Source: Euryodendron excelsum (Eukaryota > Streptophyta > Magnoliopsida > Ericales > Pentaphylacaceae). Taken from it: a DNA stretch of 64,000 nucleotides. Within the stretch, counting starts at the first letter, position 1. Each line of letters opens with the position of its first letter. The stretch is taken from assembly GCA_033060915.1 (NCBI GenBank), contig CM065397.1, positions 34,747,501 to 34,811,500 of the forward strand. The letters are read 5' to 3'. Below the pieces are notes generated by a model, which ran no database searches, was not told the origin of the DNA, and saw only the letters and a list, made by a program, of their open reading frames with translations. Of the stretch, positions 24,065 through 36,969 are shown one piece after another. Made by a program: the position numbers and the translations under genes.

Positions 24065-25665
24065 ATCGTGGCTGAATTTCCAGCCACTCGACGTCCATCC
24101 ATGTGCTGGTCTATGCATCTCCCTTTCCGGCCAAACTCTCTCTTTTATATCTCTCTATTAGAATCATTAACACATGAAGACCCAATGCAAAATAGGTCAC
24201 CCAATCACAGCCAGCAGCCATGGAATTCCATCACAGCCCTTAACTTGACACACCCATGCCTACCACAGCATTCTTCATCTCTCTGCACCTTCATCGCGCG
24301 CACGCACTGACCAGCCTCATGCTACAACACTCACATTCTCACACAAACACTAAACTGTTACATTCTAACATAAACCACTGCATGCCAGCACGCGTATGTA
24401 CATATATATATGTGAAAATTCAGAATATAACATTGGATATATATTCATTCCAATACAAGAATAAGGGAGTCTCACTATCACCGTACCTTTTATGTTGCTG
24501 AAAAGCCTAACCGGAGAAAATACACAGCCACACACCACTTTCAATTTCTCGCGCCGGAAGCTGCGTTTTCTTTTTCTCTCTCTTAGCCGCCTCTCTCCAA
24601 TGTAAAAATGTAAGATCCTCTCTCTTTCTTATAACTATACATGTATATAAGCCACTATTCAAAATCCTAGTATTTTATTATTTTCCCCCCAATTTGTAAA
24701 TTTTTCAAATAATTTCTAAGGATGCTCAATAATAATAATAATAATGAAATATTGGGGTTTTACAATTTACCTCCTTAACATAATTTCGTCCTCGAAATTA
24801 AACAAACATACCTCCAAAATCAAACATGTGTGGGTAATTAGCGTGAATTTTTGCCTCATGCTCCAGCATTGTTATCTCTATCGTGGCTGAATTTCTAGCC
24901 ACTCAGCGTCCAGACATGTGCTGGTCTATGCATCTGCCTATACGGCCAAACTCTCTCTTTTATATCTCTCTACTGGAATCATTAACACATGAAAACCCAT
25001 TGCAAAATAGGGCACCCCATCACAGCCGGCAGCCATGGAATTTCATCACAGCCCTTAACTTCGATACACCCATGGCCTACCATTGTATTCCTTATCTCCC
25101 TGTCACCTTCATCGCTCACACACACGGACCAATCTCATGCTACAACAATCACATTCTCACACAAACGCTAAATTTTTACATTGTAACATAAACCAATACA
25201 TACAAACATGGAGAAATACATATATATATATATGTATATATATGAACATTCAGAATACAACATTGGATAGATATTCGTTCAAGTACAATAATAAGGGAGT
25301 CTCGCTATCACCCTACCTTTTGTGTTGCTGAAGATCCTTACCAGAGAAAATACAAAGCCGCACACCACCTTTAATTTCTCTCACCTGAAACTGCATTCTC
25401 TTTTACTTTCTCTGCCTCCTCTCTCCAATGTAAGAACTGACGACCCACTCTCTTTCTTATAGCTATACATGTATATAAGCTACTACTCAAAACCCTAATA
25501 TGTTATTATTTTCTCCAAGTTCCAAAGATATCCTCAATTTCTAAAATTTTCAAATTGCTCTCCATTAAAGAGATAATTTATATGGATGGCCAATAATAGC
25601 AATAACAATAATAATAATGATAACAATAACAACAATATTAAAGGAATTTTGGGGTTTGCACAACC
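24065..25665. repeat. Direct duplication, two copies about 815 bases apart
   Basis: Copy 1 (about 24065-24775) and copy 2 (about 24880-25665) share long near-identical stretches, such as 'gtgctggtctatgcatct', 'ccaaactctctcttttata' and 'atacatgtatataag'. Both end in an AAT-rich microsatellite followed by 'ttggggttt'. The piece between them contains 'atttcgtcctcgaaatt', a phrase I associate with LTR ends of some Ty3/Gypsy (Tekay/Del-like) elements. They could be LTR fragments of another family. No credible gene is present; the 112- and 102-codon open frames here are matching shadows of the two copies. Confidence 0.65.
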
Positions 25666-27732
25666 CGGGTTAATGTTGCCAAATCGGCTCGGTCGGCCGC
25701 CAGCCAAGTTGAACACCTGTCTGATCGACCGGTCTGAAACTACTCAAGTCTAGCCAAGATTCTACCCAATTCCATGCTCTTGAAACACATCTACCTAGCT
25801 AGAGTCCTGCCAATTTTTCGAGTCTGCTGGGTCCAAAATTACTTTAGCCTAAAGGGAATTGTACCAGATTTCCAAGTCCAAAAGAGCTTTGGAATAGCCG
25901 AAACTCTACCCAACAAAACGATGAAAATGCTTCGGCTCCTTTCCACCTAGCCAAAGTACTACACAATTTTTGAGTCCAATTGTGCTATTGACTAGCTGAA
26001 ACTCTGTCCAAATGAAAATGTGAAATTACTCCCCGATTAAGCAGGAATACTATTGAAATTCTGCCAACAATGAGAAAGTCATTCAAGCTAGTTGATTTTA
26101 GGTTTCAACTACACCATTACAATGCTACAATGTCTGGCATGGCTTAGGTTGTATCTAAGCTGTAGCCAAGAACGAATTCCATAACCAATTATCCTTTAAG
26201 CATAGCCTGAACCCTATCTGTTTCTTAGCTCCCCATAGGCGCTTACCTAGACGTTACTCTACTTGATTCTCGAAAACCAAACAACATTGGTACAAAGTCG
26301 AACCTCCGCTAGGATTGCTCCATGGCCATATTTTAATTTTAAACCATGTATACCATGAATTTCTATTTCTACTTCTACACCTACTCAGTTTTTGAGGGCC
26401 TATTAGGCTTTTTGCCGGCATACTGCATCAATATGTCCATAAATATTAACAATTTAACTCATCATAAGACATCATAAAGTCTTATTTCAAACTCACAAAA
26501 TCACATTCTGGTTTTAAAATGGAAAATGCTTTTTCAAAATAAATGTCAAAACCATCGTCATACGCCATTGTATGTATGCTCTACGATTATCACTGGACGA
26601 ATCTTCCATATTAGAAATAAGTGGCCTGCCAAAACAGCAAAAATACGCTTTCTTGGAAAATTAAAATTTTCTTAACAAATTGTATAGACTATCATCATAA
26701 GCTTAACATATATGCTCTACGGTCGTCGTTAAACAGATATTTTGCACAAAAATGTTAAGTCTTAAAGACAATCCAAACATTAGTCTTAAGTTTGTGTGTG
26801 TATGTTTTATAGTTGCCGCTAGCTTGAAACCGTATATTAAAAACACCAGATTCTATTGTGGACTAAGTTAGCCTTTTTTAAGTAGTACAAACAGGCCCAA
26901 AATGTGCAAAATTAAGAAAGAACCCTCTTTCAAAAATCCAGCTCCACTTCATGCATCAAAGCCACACATAAAGAACCATGATCTTCATGTGCTGTTATCC
27001 CAAAATAGCAACCCAAAGGAGGGGGGTGAATTAGGATTTTAAAACTTTAAAGCAATAATCATAGATTAATAAAGAATAAACCAATAGAATAACAACACAA
27101 TGCAAGATATATATGCAAACAGGTTATGAAGATGTATTGAATGAAAAAGAGAGCATAAGAATGAGAGACACAAAATTTTACAGAGGCTCAAACACAACGT
27201 GTGGCAAACGTCCTCTATTCCTCGATAATCTCGCAGGTATTCTCTACTATGTAAAGCCTGTTACACAGCTTGCTAATTGCTTAAGTACCTAGCTCACTTC
27301 TTTACATGAGTTCTTCCCAAACTCTCAAGACCAAGTGATTTTGTTCAAGATCACTTAATCTTACAAGTGGTTTTCCTAAGCTACACTCAAACTCACAAGC
27401 ATTGGTAGACCTAGTAGGGGGCGGGTGAGGGCCATAGGCCCCCCTAGCATTGAAAATTACCTTACATCTCATATGTTTTTCAGTTTTTATGATATTATAG
27501 GTATATTGCCCCCCCCCCCCCCCCCCCCCCCCCCCCAACTCCCCAAATTTTGAAAATTTTCCCTATATCCTTGATACTATAAGTATTATAATGAAATATG
27601 CGTATTGTCCCCCTAAAATTCAAGTAATTCTACATTCACCCTCCCAAATTCGAATAATTTTGCCCAGCCCCTCTAGTCTAGAAGAACATATTTAGTGTAA
27701 AAGTAGCATATTTAGTTTCAAGTACTGTATTT
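25666..27732. other. Unassigned AT-rich sequence
   Basis: No coding sequence recognised. 'tatgctctacg' occurs near 26573 and 26711, and a weaker version near 26802. 'ggaggggggtgaattagg' at about 27018 looks like a piece of a dispersed plant repeat I cannot name. 27509-27536 is a run of 28 C. It ends where LTR F begins. Confidence 0.5.
27509..27536. repeat. C28 homopolymer
   Basis: 28 consecutive C residues. Runs this long are unstable and error-prone in sequencing, so the true length is uncertain. Confidence 0.9.
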
Positions 27733-30700
27733 TCGCACCCTGGTTTTTAGCCTCGAGCCCGTATTGGCTCAAAAAAAGCACGGTACTCTCTCTGTTAGAA
27801 CCTACCCTCCTAGAAGGACAAGTGCGATGGTGGTTTGAACTTGAAAATAATTTTTGATTAATGGTTTTTTTGAAAAAGTTTGGAATTGCTACCTAATGCA
27901 GTTAAAAATGTGTTAGGTCACCTAAAACTAAGGACACTCCTAAGACTAAACCTAAGTTTTTTTTGAAAAGGTTTTGAAAATGCCTTCTAGGGAAGGTTTT
28001 TAGAAAAAAAGGTTCTTAGCAACCTTTTTTGAAGTGTTTTAAATCCTTTTTGAAAATGTGACTCCGAGTTACTCTTTGAAACATAAATCTATGGTCCGGG
28101 GGTTGGTTACGTGTAGAAAAGATATCCTATAATCATTACCCTATCCCGCCCTTTAGGTACTTACGTATTTAATCACCCTTAATTTACTCACTTAAATCAC
28201 CGGTTACTAAATGTTCACTTTTAAAGTTTTAAAAATGGGGTTTAGTCTTCACTTTTTGGATGAATGATGCATGATACACATTTCTGGAAGGATTTTTAAA
28301 AGAGAAAGACGTTTGGAACTTGAATTTTAAAAGATAGTTTTTGAAAGAAAAAATAATTTGAAAATGGACATTGGACTTGAAATAAGGGTTATGACCTCAC
28401 CTAGGTTGGCTACGTATCTAATTTGGCGAGAATCAGGTCATTCGTAATTCATGCAAGAGCACGATTTGGAAGTGGACTCATGGAATCTTGAAAGGTTTTG
28501 AAACTTGAACTGAAGAGAGTTTTGACTTGGACTTGGACTTGGAATTTTTTGTTTTTTTTTTAAAGTGCTTTTGAAATAGTACTCAAGATGTTTTGCATTG
28601 TTTTTAAAACAACTCAAGGGAGTTTTGGAATGTTTTCCAAATTTTGATTAAAAGATTTTTGAAAATGGGATTTAGATGTTTTGGAGAAAGGTAAAAGCTC
28701 TTATGAACCTATCTTTGAAAAGTTTTTGTATACCTCATGAAAGGTATGTTGAATGACTCATAACCTTTAAGAGATTAGCCATTGGAAAAGTAAACTTTGT
28801 TAAGACTATGATTTTTTAAAGTATTTTAGAAAAAGGGCTAGAAACTTCCTTTAGAGTTTTGAAAGCTTTGGGGTTATAGAAACCTACTTGGAATCTCACT
28901 TTGCTTAGAAAATCATAACCATTGAATGACTAAGATTATCTCGAGGGTGTGCCTTTTGGAAATCATTTTTTAAAGAGGTTTTGGAAAACACTTAGGGTTT
29001 GGAACCCTACTAAGAACCTCTGAAGGTTTCATTTGAGAAATAATTTTCCCTTGGATACCCTAACCATGAGAGGGTTAGGACTACCTTAAGGTTATGAGCT
29101 TTTGAAAATATTTCAAAACTAATTTTTGAAAATGCTAAGTGTCTAGCCATTTTGCTTTAGACAAGTTTAGTAGACCTCTTAAAAATATTTTTGAGAGAAG
29201 AACAGAAGCATGTGAAAAAGACTTGTAAGGTCATGATTTTTTAAAACTCAAGAGAGTTGGATGTTTTTGGAAACTTTTTTTAAAGATCATTTGGAATTTA
29301 AAAAGGTGGCTTGAAAGAGGATTGAAATGGAGACTTGAAGCTCGCTAACCTTGGTTAGGGTAACTAAGGTTAGGATGGCCAAGGGTTAACTAACTAAGGA
29401 TTAGGTTAACCTAAAGTTAGGATGACCTAGGGTTAGGTTACCTAGGGTTGGATAACTAGGATTAGGTTGACCTAGGGTCAACTAACTTGGGTGTGGTTAA
29501 CATAGAGTTTGGACGTGTCCTAGGGTTAGCTAGCTAGGGTTTGGTTAACCTAGGGTTTTGGAAAGGTGGTTTTGAGCTAGGATTTGGACCAAGTGATTTT
29601 GGAATAGTAGTTTTGAACTAGGGTTTGGTCCTAGTGATTTTGGAAGGCTTGGAAAAGTGGTTTTATGTATAAAACTTGAAAAGGTGTTTTGAAAACCATG
29701 TTTTTATGTAAAAATCTTATCATTTTATGTAAGAAACCTTATCATTTTATGTGAAAAATTTGAAGAAGTGTTTAGAAAAGTATCATTTTATGTAAAACCT
29801 TTTAGAAAAGAACTCAAAAGAGTTATGAGCTTTTGAAAACCATTTTGTCCAAACCACTCAAGTGTAGGGTTCATATGGTTGTTTTTTGGAAAGCACTCAA
29901 GAGAGGTCTTCATTGGGACCATTCCAACCACTAACTTAAGAAAGTAAAACTTTGAAAATCGATAGACTAGGTAGTTTTGAAAACTATTTTGATGAAAACT
30001 CAAGAGAGTAAAGATTTTGAAAACTTCTCTTGAAGAGGTTTGCTTTAGAAAATCACTTTAACAAAGTAAAAACCATCTCAAATGAGCAAATGTTCATATG
30101 GTTGATTTTGTGGCAACCACTCAAGGGAGGGCCTCATTGGGACCATTCCAACCTCAAAACTCTAGAGAGGAAACCATTGGAAACCTCCTCTAAGGAGGGT
30201 TGTTTTGAAGACTTTGAAATCATGAAAATCTCTTTTAGAGATGGTGCTTTTGAAAACCATTTTTATGCAAACTTAAGGGAGCAAAAACCTAGAAATCCCT
30301 TTGGAGGCTGGTTTTGTAAACCAATTTTGTGCAAAACTCAAGAGAGCCATGTGAATGCAAGATAGGGATTAGGGTTTTGGAAAATATCCTAAGGCTTGGA
30401 AAATCAGGGTTCTTGTCTTAAACTTTAAGAAACTCCAATTTCAAGAGCTTTAGAGGCACTTTTTGAAGATCATTTTAGCATGAACTTCAGAAAGCATTTG
30501 AAAATGAAATCAATGGTGACTTGAAAAGGGTTTTAAACACATAAACGCAAACATTGCAAGCATAGCATGATCATTATAACAACTAAGATGCAAGGTTCAA
30601 AAAGCATACAATGTTTAAGCCACACCACATTCCAAGGTGTTCCAATGGCTATACTATCTTCAATTAGGCTTGAAAGAGGTCCCCCAACCGGTGGTTCTCA

Positions 30701-31069
30701 CAAGCTTTCATCTAAGCATGGCCATGGAACACACTTGTTCAAGCACACAAGAAGAGGGGGTGGAAGATGTGGTTTAAAATAGAGGAATAGCTAAAGTGAG
30801 CTAGGAGGGAGAAGAGAGGGAAAGGGAATAGCATAAGCTTAAATAGAGTTTACCTTTGGCCTTTTGACTTCTTCAATCTACTGTGGTTGAAGTGCTTAAG
30901 CTTGAAGGGGCTGAAGAAGCTTGAAGAGGCTTGAATTCTTAAGAGACTTAGAATTTTTGGAATTTTGGAGATTCTGAAGCTATTTGGTAGAGTTTCCTTA
31001 TTGTTTTCATCTCTGAGTGAGCTGGGGGTGCCTAATATTTATAGGCAAAAAAATTAGGATGGGGCACAT
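27733..31069 (-). repeat. LTR of element F (truncated)
   Basis: The left end (TCGCACCCTGG, then 'gcacggtactctctc') matches the reversed 3' end of LTRs D and E. On its own strand it has a TATA box (31043-31036, TATAAATA), a donor-like GT (30853-30852, CCAAAG then GTAAAC), a G-poor stretch (about 30540-28460) and telomere-like repeats (29345-29560). Just upstream of the TATA box it is cut by the TG end of LTR B at 31070, so the U3 half is missing from the window. The open frame at 30030-30365 is repetitive LTR sequence, not a gene. Confidence 0.8.
29345..29560 (-). repeat. Telomere-like repeats in LTR F
   Basis: Degenerate units built on GGTTAACCTAGGGTT and GACCTAGGGTTA, roughly eight copies, equivalent to the blocks in D and E. 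Confidence 0.7.
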
Positions 31070-34000
31070 TGTCGCGCCCAGATTTTTCGCACTCGAGGAA
31101 TACTCATACAAGTGGAAAAAATGTTGTACTCTCTCGTTAGAACTCACCCTCTTAGAAGAATGAGTGCGACTAGATTTGAATTGAAAATTTGATTTGAACA
31201 AAGGGCTTTTGAAAAAGATTTGGAGTTACCACCTAACTTGATTAAGGTGAGTTAGGTCATCTAAGAACTAAGAATAATCCGAAGACTACACTTAGGGTTT
31301 TTAAAAAACGATTTGAAAATATCTCCTCAAGAGAGGGTTTTTTAGGAAAACAGGTTGTTTGGCAACCTTTGGAAAACATTTAGCCCTTTTCAAAAAATAA
31401 ATCCGTTTTGGTCTTTCGAAATCAATGATCCTAGGTTCGAAGGTTGGTTACGTGTAGGGAAGACGCACTAAGCCATCACCCTACCCCACCCTTTCGGTAC
31501 CTACATGTCAATCTACCCTAGATTCACCTATGAGAGTCTTTAATTAACATATGTTCAATCCTATCCACCTTGGAAAACAATGCTTGAAAAGAAACTAACA
31601 TGATGCATGATATGCAAGTGCAAGATAAGGGAGAGAGTTGATTTGGAAATAGATTTGAAAAGAAGAATTTGATTTGATTTTTGAAGAAAGATTTGAAAGG
31701 ATAGATTTGAAATTGAAAAGTTTAAAAAATTGGAAATTGAGATTTGGAAATAGAAGTTTGAAATTAGAAGTTTGAAAATAGATTGGAATTTGAGATTTGG
31801 AAAATGTGGAGGAATTTGAAATTTGAAAGAAATTGTGACCGCACCTATGAAGGTTGCCTACGTATCCTTTTGGAGGAATCAGGTCAGTCGTAGCTCGGAC
31901 CGAAGTTCGATTGAAAATGGAAGAGTTGATTTGAAGAAGGAGATTGAATTGGAAATTGAATTGGAAGATTGAGAGATTGAACTTTGAATAGAGGATTGAA
32001 AATTGAAATTTGGAATTTTGGAATTGAAAAGATTGAATTTTGATTCGAAAAGATAGAACTTGGAAGAGAGATTTAGACCTATTTTGGAAAGATGGAGGTT
32101 TAGGAAACCTAGACTTAAGAAAGATGAGACTTAGGAAAGACTCGAGAGTTTAAGAAAGATTGGATTTAGGAAAGGTTCGAATTAGGAAAGGTCCGATTTA
32201 GGAAAGTTCCGTTTTAGGAAAGTGTCATTTTAGGAAAGTTTTCGAATTAAGAAAGTTTTGAATTAAGAAAGTTTTCAAATTAGGAGAGTTTCGTTTTAAG
32301 AAAGGTTTTAAAATAGGAAAGTGTTGAACTTATAAATGTTTTGAATTAGAAAAGTTTAGTTTAAGAAAGGTTTAGAATTTGGAAAGTTTCAAGTTAAGAA
32401 AGTTTTGAATTTTGGAATGTTTTGAAAAAGGAAAATTTTAAATTTGGAAAGTTTTGAAAATAAGAAAGTTTTGAGTTTAGAAAGTTTCGGATTTGGAAAG
32501 ATTTGAAATTTAGAAAATTTAAGATTTAGAAAATTTTAAAGTTCGAGTTTTAGAAAATCTTGAGATTAGGAAAGGTTCGAGTTTAGGAAAGATTTGAAAA
32601 CTTGAATTTGGAAAATCAAGATTTGGAAAGGGGTAGAATTAGGAAAGATGTGGAAGTTGAAAGTTTTAGGAAACTTATGGTTTAGGACGGTAGGAAATTA
32701 GGAAAGATTTGAATTAGGAAAGATTTAGATTTTGAGTTTTAAAATTTAGGAAGAATTGTTATGTTCAAGTTTTGAAAACTTAAGATTTAGGAAAGTGGAG
32801 GATTAGGAAGGATGTGAATTAGGAAAGATTTGGATTAGAAAGGGGTTGGATTTGGTTTCTAAAAGCAAAGGTTTGATTTTGTTTCCAAAAACAAAGGATT
32901 GGATTTGGTTTCCTAAACGGGAATATAGAATTTGGCGAAGATTTTTGGAAAGGAGATTCTAGAAACCCTAGATTTGGAAAATGTAGTTTCGACGTAGAAA
33001 ATAGGTTTTGGAAACATATATAATTTGGATATGAAAACAAGAGGTTTTGGAAACCTAGGTTTAGGGCAAAGTTTGAAAACCATGTTTTTGGAAAGAAAAT
33101 TAGGGTTTCCTAATCGTGGGTTCTAGGGCTTGACTTGGGCTCTAAGGAAAGAGGATTTTTGGAAAGTGCATTTTTGGAAACGAAGGTTTTCTAGAAGGAA
33201 ATCCTAAAGAGGAGTTTCTAGAGGGAAGAGTTTTTGGGAAATAAATTCAAAGAGAGTTTTTGGAAAGAGATTTTAAAGAGAAGGAGTTTTTGGAAAGTGT
33301 GTCTTTGAGAAATGAAAATTTAGAGGGAAAATCCTAGTGGAGAGTTTCTAGAAGGAAGATTTTGGAAAGAGAGTTTTTTAGAAAGATTTTTGGAAGGAGA
33401 TTGTTAGAGAGAGTTCTTCGGAAAGTGAATTTAGGCAGTGTTTTTAGAAAGTGAATTTTGAGGAGAAAGAGTTTTTAGAAAGGAGTTGAAAAAGGAAGCT
33501 TTGAAAAATAGATTTTGGAGGGAGTTTTGAAAACAACTTTGGAAGGAAGAGTTTTAGGAATGTATGTTAAAAAAGAGATTTTTAGGAAGAGATTTTTGAA
33601 AAGAGAGCTTTTTTGGAAAGTGTAAAAACGTCTCACTTTCCTAAAGCAATTCTAACCATAAGAAGGCTAGAAACACTTTAAGAAAGTGGTTTTGAAAACA
33701 AGGAGATTTGAAAATATGGACTGTATCGGTCCCTTTAAATGTAACACTTTCCTAAAACAACCCTAGCCATGGAAAAGCTAGAATCACCCTAGGATTGTGA
33801 TTTTGAAAAAAAATTTTGAAAAAGGGATTTTGATGCAATTTTGAAAACGAGTTTGAAAACGATTTTGAAAACAACTTTGAAAACGATTTTTGGAATATGC
33901 AAGATCATGATATGCACAATGTAAATTTGGGGTCGTGAACATACAAGGCTATGGCTTCACCACATAATCAAGGGAGCCGGACCCACGTGGTCTCTGGTTA

Positions 34001-34192
34001 GACTAGAAGAAAGCCCCTGACACGATGACTCTCCAATAGCCCAATCCTACACATGGATCGGGAATCCCCTTGTTTCAAGCATGCAAAGAAAGGGGGGGGG
34101 GGAAAGAGATGGGGGATTAAAATAGAGAATACCCAAGTGGGTTAGGAGAGAGAAGAGAGAGGGGGAAGTGCAGAAATTTAAATGGAGAACTT

Positions 34193-34194
34193 AC
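34193..34194 (-). other. Putative splice donor in LTR B
   Basis: On the minus strand CATACG is followed by GTAAGTTC, close to the ideal plant donor. It is the best-preserved example of the site shared by the LTRs in this window. Confidence 0.55.
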
Positions 34195-34498
34195 CGTATG
34201 TCTTGTTTATTTTGTGCGCCGTGCTGTCTTCGGTCTTCGTCTTCGGTCTTCAAGAGTTGTCTTCAATCTTCAAACTTGAGATTGCAGCTCTTCAAGTCTT
34301 CGAAGGACGGTTGAAAGTTAGTGTATGAGTGTATGAGGGTGTGTGTGAGTGTATAGGAGGCTAGGGTTTAGTGCATGGTGGCTAGGGTTTGGAAAATCTA
34401 GGGAGGCTAGGGTTTTTAGAGTGTTCGAGCTCTGTATATCGAATTGTGTGATTTTTGGTTTGAGTTTGCGGATCCTTTAAATGTTGGAAGAGGCTTTG

Positions 34499-34621
34499 TA
34501 TTTATAGAGGTTGGACAACACTGGCGCTTGTTGCAGTGGCGCTAGGCCAGAATTTACACTGGCGCCACTAGGAGTGACGCCAGGCCAATTTTTGGCTTGG
34601 CGCCACTACTAGTGGTGCCAG
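34499..34621 (-). promoter_or_regulatory. U3 promoter of LTR B
   Basis: TATAAATA is read on the minus strand at 34506-34499. Upstream are hairpins at 34559-34583 (CTGGCGCC arm, GACGCCAG arm) and 34597-34621 (GGCGCCACT arm, AGTGGTGCC arm). A third, degenerate one lies at about 34521-34544. Confidence 0.65.
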
Positions 34622-35583
34622 CCATTTAGGAAATATTTAAGGTCGGCAAGTAACGTATCTTTGACTAGATTTGGGCGCTTGTACTAGTGACTACCATGCA
34701 ATTTTTAGTCTAGCTTCACTAGGAGTGACTCCGAAAAGTCCGAGAATGATTTGAAGGAGCTGGGAATGACCCGGAAGGCCGAAAAGAGCAGGAACACTTA
34801 AAATAGTGTCCCGGAGGTATTTGACTTAAAAAAATGAGGATATGATGTGTCGGACAGGTTGACTGGGCCTTTAGGGGCAAAATGGTCAATCGGACCGAAA
34901 AGCTGCCAGGACAGACTCGGACTGTCCCGGAAGAAGACTTGGGATCTGGAAATAATATTTAGAATGTGCCCAGAGGTTATCGGTTTGATTCCCAAAGCCG
35001 GCGTGGTCTGAAAAGGAGACTGGCCCACTAGGTGTAAAATAATCATTTCTGTACCGGGTTTGCTGGAACTGACTCAGAATGATCCGGAAAGATAAAAGAA
35101 GATTGAGAATACTATAAAAAGCAGTCTCAGAAGGCTACCGGTTTGATATCCAGAGCCGGTGTGGTCGAAAAAGGAGACCGGCCCTCCAAGGGCAAAACGG
35201 TCATTTTGTACCGGGTTGGCTGGAACTGACTCGGAATGAATCGGAAAGGGAAAGGAAGGTTGAGAATACTATAAGAAGTAACCTTAGAGGGTTACCGGTT
35301 TGATACCCAGAGCCGGTGTGGATCCCCGGGCATTCGGATGCCTAGGAGCAAAATGGTCATCTTGACCGAAAGGTCTTGGAAAAGGTCCAAGGGGCAGTTT
35401 GGTCATTTTTCATCAAAGTGAGCTAACAGACACTGGTGTTGACCTGGGTTTTAAGTGTTTCTGCCACTCCGTCGGCGGTCGTCTTGACACAGGGGTTTGT
35501 TGGCAATTCCCTATATCGACCTACTTGTGAGTATTTCTACTATTTTAACGGTTGTGTTGTTTGCGAGTAGTTTCGCAACTCGA

Positions 35584-35856
35584 ACCGTCTCGAGGAATAA
35601 ACTATCTCAAGAGAGGGATTAGAAAGGGGACTTATTGTCTCCGAAAAGACATGCCTGAGTTGGAACCATCTCGAGGAATAAACTGTCTCGAGAGAGGGGT
35701 TGGAAAGGGGTCATATCGTGTCTGAAAAGATGTGCCTGATTGGAACTGTCTCGAGGAATATACTGTCCCGAGAGAGGGATTGGAAAGGGGTCTTACCATC
35801 TTCAAAAAGACGTGCCTGGATTGGAACCGTCTCGAGGAATAAACTGTCTCGAATGC
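35584..35856 (-). repeat. 81-bp minisatellite in LTR B (about 3.3 units)
   Basis: 'gtctcgaggaataaact' recurs at about 35585, 35667, 35747 and 35829. This is the same unit, reversed, as the arrays in both LTRs of G. The array stops abruptly at 35856. Confidence 0.85.
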
Positions 35857-36082
35857 TTACGGAATTTGAAGAGTTTTCGTAAGTTTGGAATTAAAACCAG
35901 AAAATTCTGGTTCGAATGCTTACGGGATTTGAAGAGTTTTTGCAAGTTTGTGAGGCATTGTGAGGAAGTTGACTCGGACATTGAAGGAGCACTTCTTGGA
36001 GACCACGAGTGATTGCCGAAAGGAGACCACGTCGCCGGAAAAGTCGCTGGAAGGGAAGATTTCGCCGGAGAACTTCCAACGA

Positions 36083-36968
36083 GTGAGTTTTCAAATTTTG
36101 TTGATTTTGATGTGTAGAACTTCGTTTGAATCGTGTGAATAGTGGAAATTGATGTTTTGATATGTTTTGAACATGATGGTGAAGTTATTTTTGCATTTTG
36201 ATGGTTGTTTGATTGAATTTGAATGATTTTTCATGATTATGTGAAGAGGGTTTTCTGCAGGAATATAAAATTTGTTCCTACAGACTTGGGCATTGGGTTT
36301 TCTAGCTATGTTTTTGTGCAATGTGCCTTAGAAAAATGTATTTAATAACCGTATGAAGTTTCGTGATTTTTTGAAAACTCGGTGAATTTTTTATTTTCTG
36401 AAAAGTAGGAAAATACTTAGAAAATTTAGAAAAATGAGAAAACTCAAGAAATTAATGAAATTTTTAAAGTTTGAAATTTGGAAAAATATTAGAGTATTTT
36501 AGAAAAAATTTGAAATGATTTTGAAAAATTTTCGGGAGACGTTTGAAAACCATTGATTTATTTCAAAAATAAAACATGTGTCTTGAAAATTTTGAAAAAT
36601 TGAAAAATGTGCATAGGTGTTGATGTCATGCGATTGTGTCAATGTGAAGTGCATGTTTTGTGTTTTATGTTGATGTGGTGGGTGTTGTAGGGGCCATTTT
36701 TAAATGGGACTTGTTGAAATTTTTCGAAATTAGGGGAAGAGTTAGGAAAAGTTTTTTAGAAATAAAATCTTTTTGAAGGAAAAAGACAGAAAACCCTTGA
36801 GATTTGATTTGAAGTTGGAAAAATCAAGATGTGTTGAAATTTTGTTTTTGATTTATCATTTGAAATCCTTCATTTGTTTTGTTTGTGTTATTTGTTTGCT
36901 TTATTTTACTGTTATTTAAACTGCATGGATGGTATATTAACATCACTTACCTTGGCTTACCTTTTTAG
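36083..36968 (+). other. Leader intron of the PMD gene, element B copy
   Basis: The donor GTGAGTTTTC at 36083 follows a short untranslated exon. The acceptor, CTTACCTTTTTAG, ends at 36968, one base before the ATG. The copy in G has a donor and acceptor in the same places and is 885 bases long, against 886 here. The intron is A/T-rich, as expected in plants. Confidence 0.65.
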
Positions 36969-36969
36969 G

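Larger units (their letters stand above)
31070..35856 (-). repeat. LTR of element B (3' LTR, truncated at its U3 end)
   Basis: The plus strand begins TGTCGCGCCCAG, the reverse of the LTR G end. On its own strand it carries 157-bp units (about 35340-34960), GGCGCC hairpins (34621-34559), a TATA box (34506-34499), a strong donor-like site (34194-34193, CATACG then GTAAGT), a G-poor tract (about 33620-31640) and about 3.3 units of the 81-bp repeat (35584-35856). The outer U3 end and the adjoining polypurine tract are deleted; the array joins internal sequence directly at 35856. B is inserted in LTR F. Confidence 0.82.

Noticed and set aside
27302..27538. Open frame starting with a glycine run
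   Set aside because: The glycines come from the C28 homopolymer read on the minus strand.
30030..30365. 111-codon frame in LTR F
   Set aside because: Its tandem phrases are LTR repeat sequence, and the frame is not kept in D or E.
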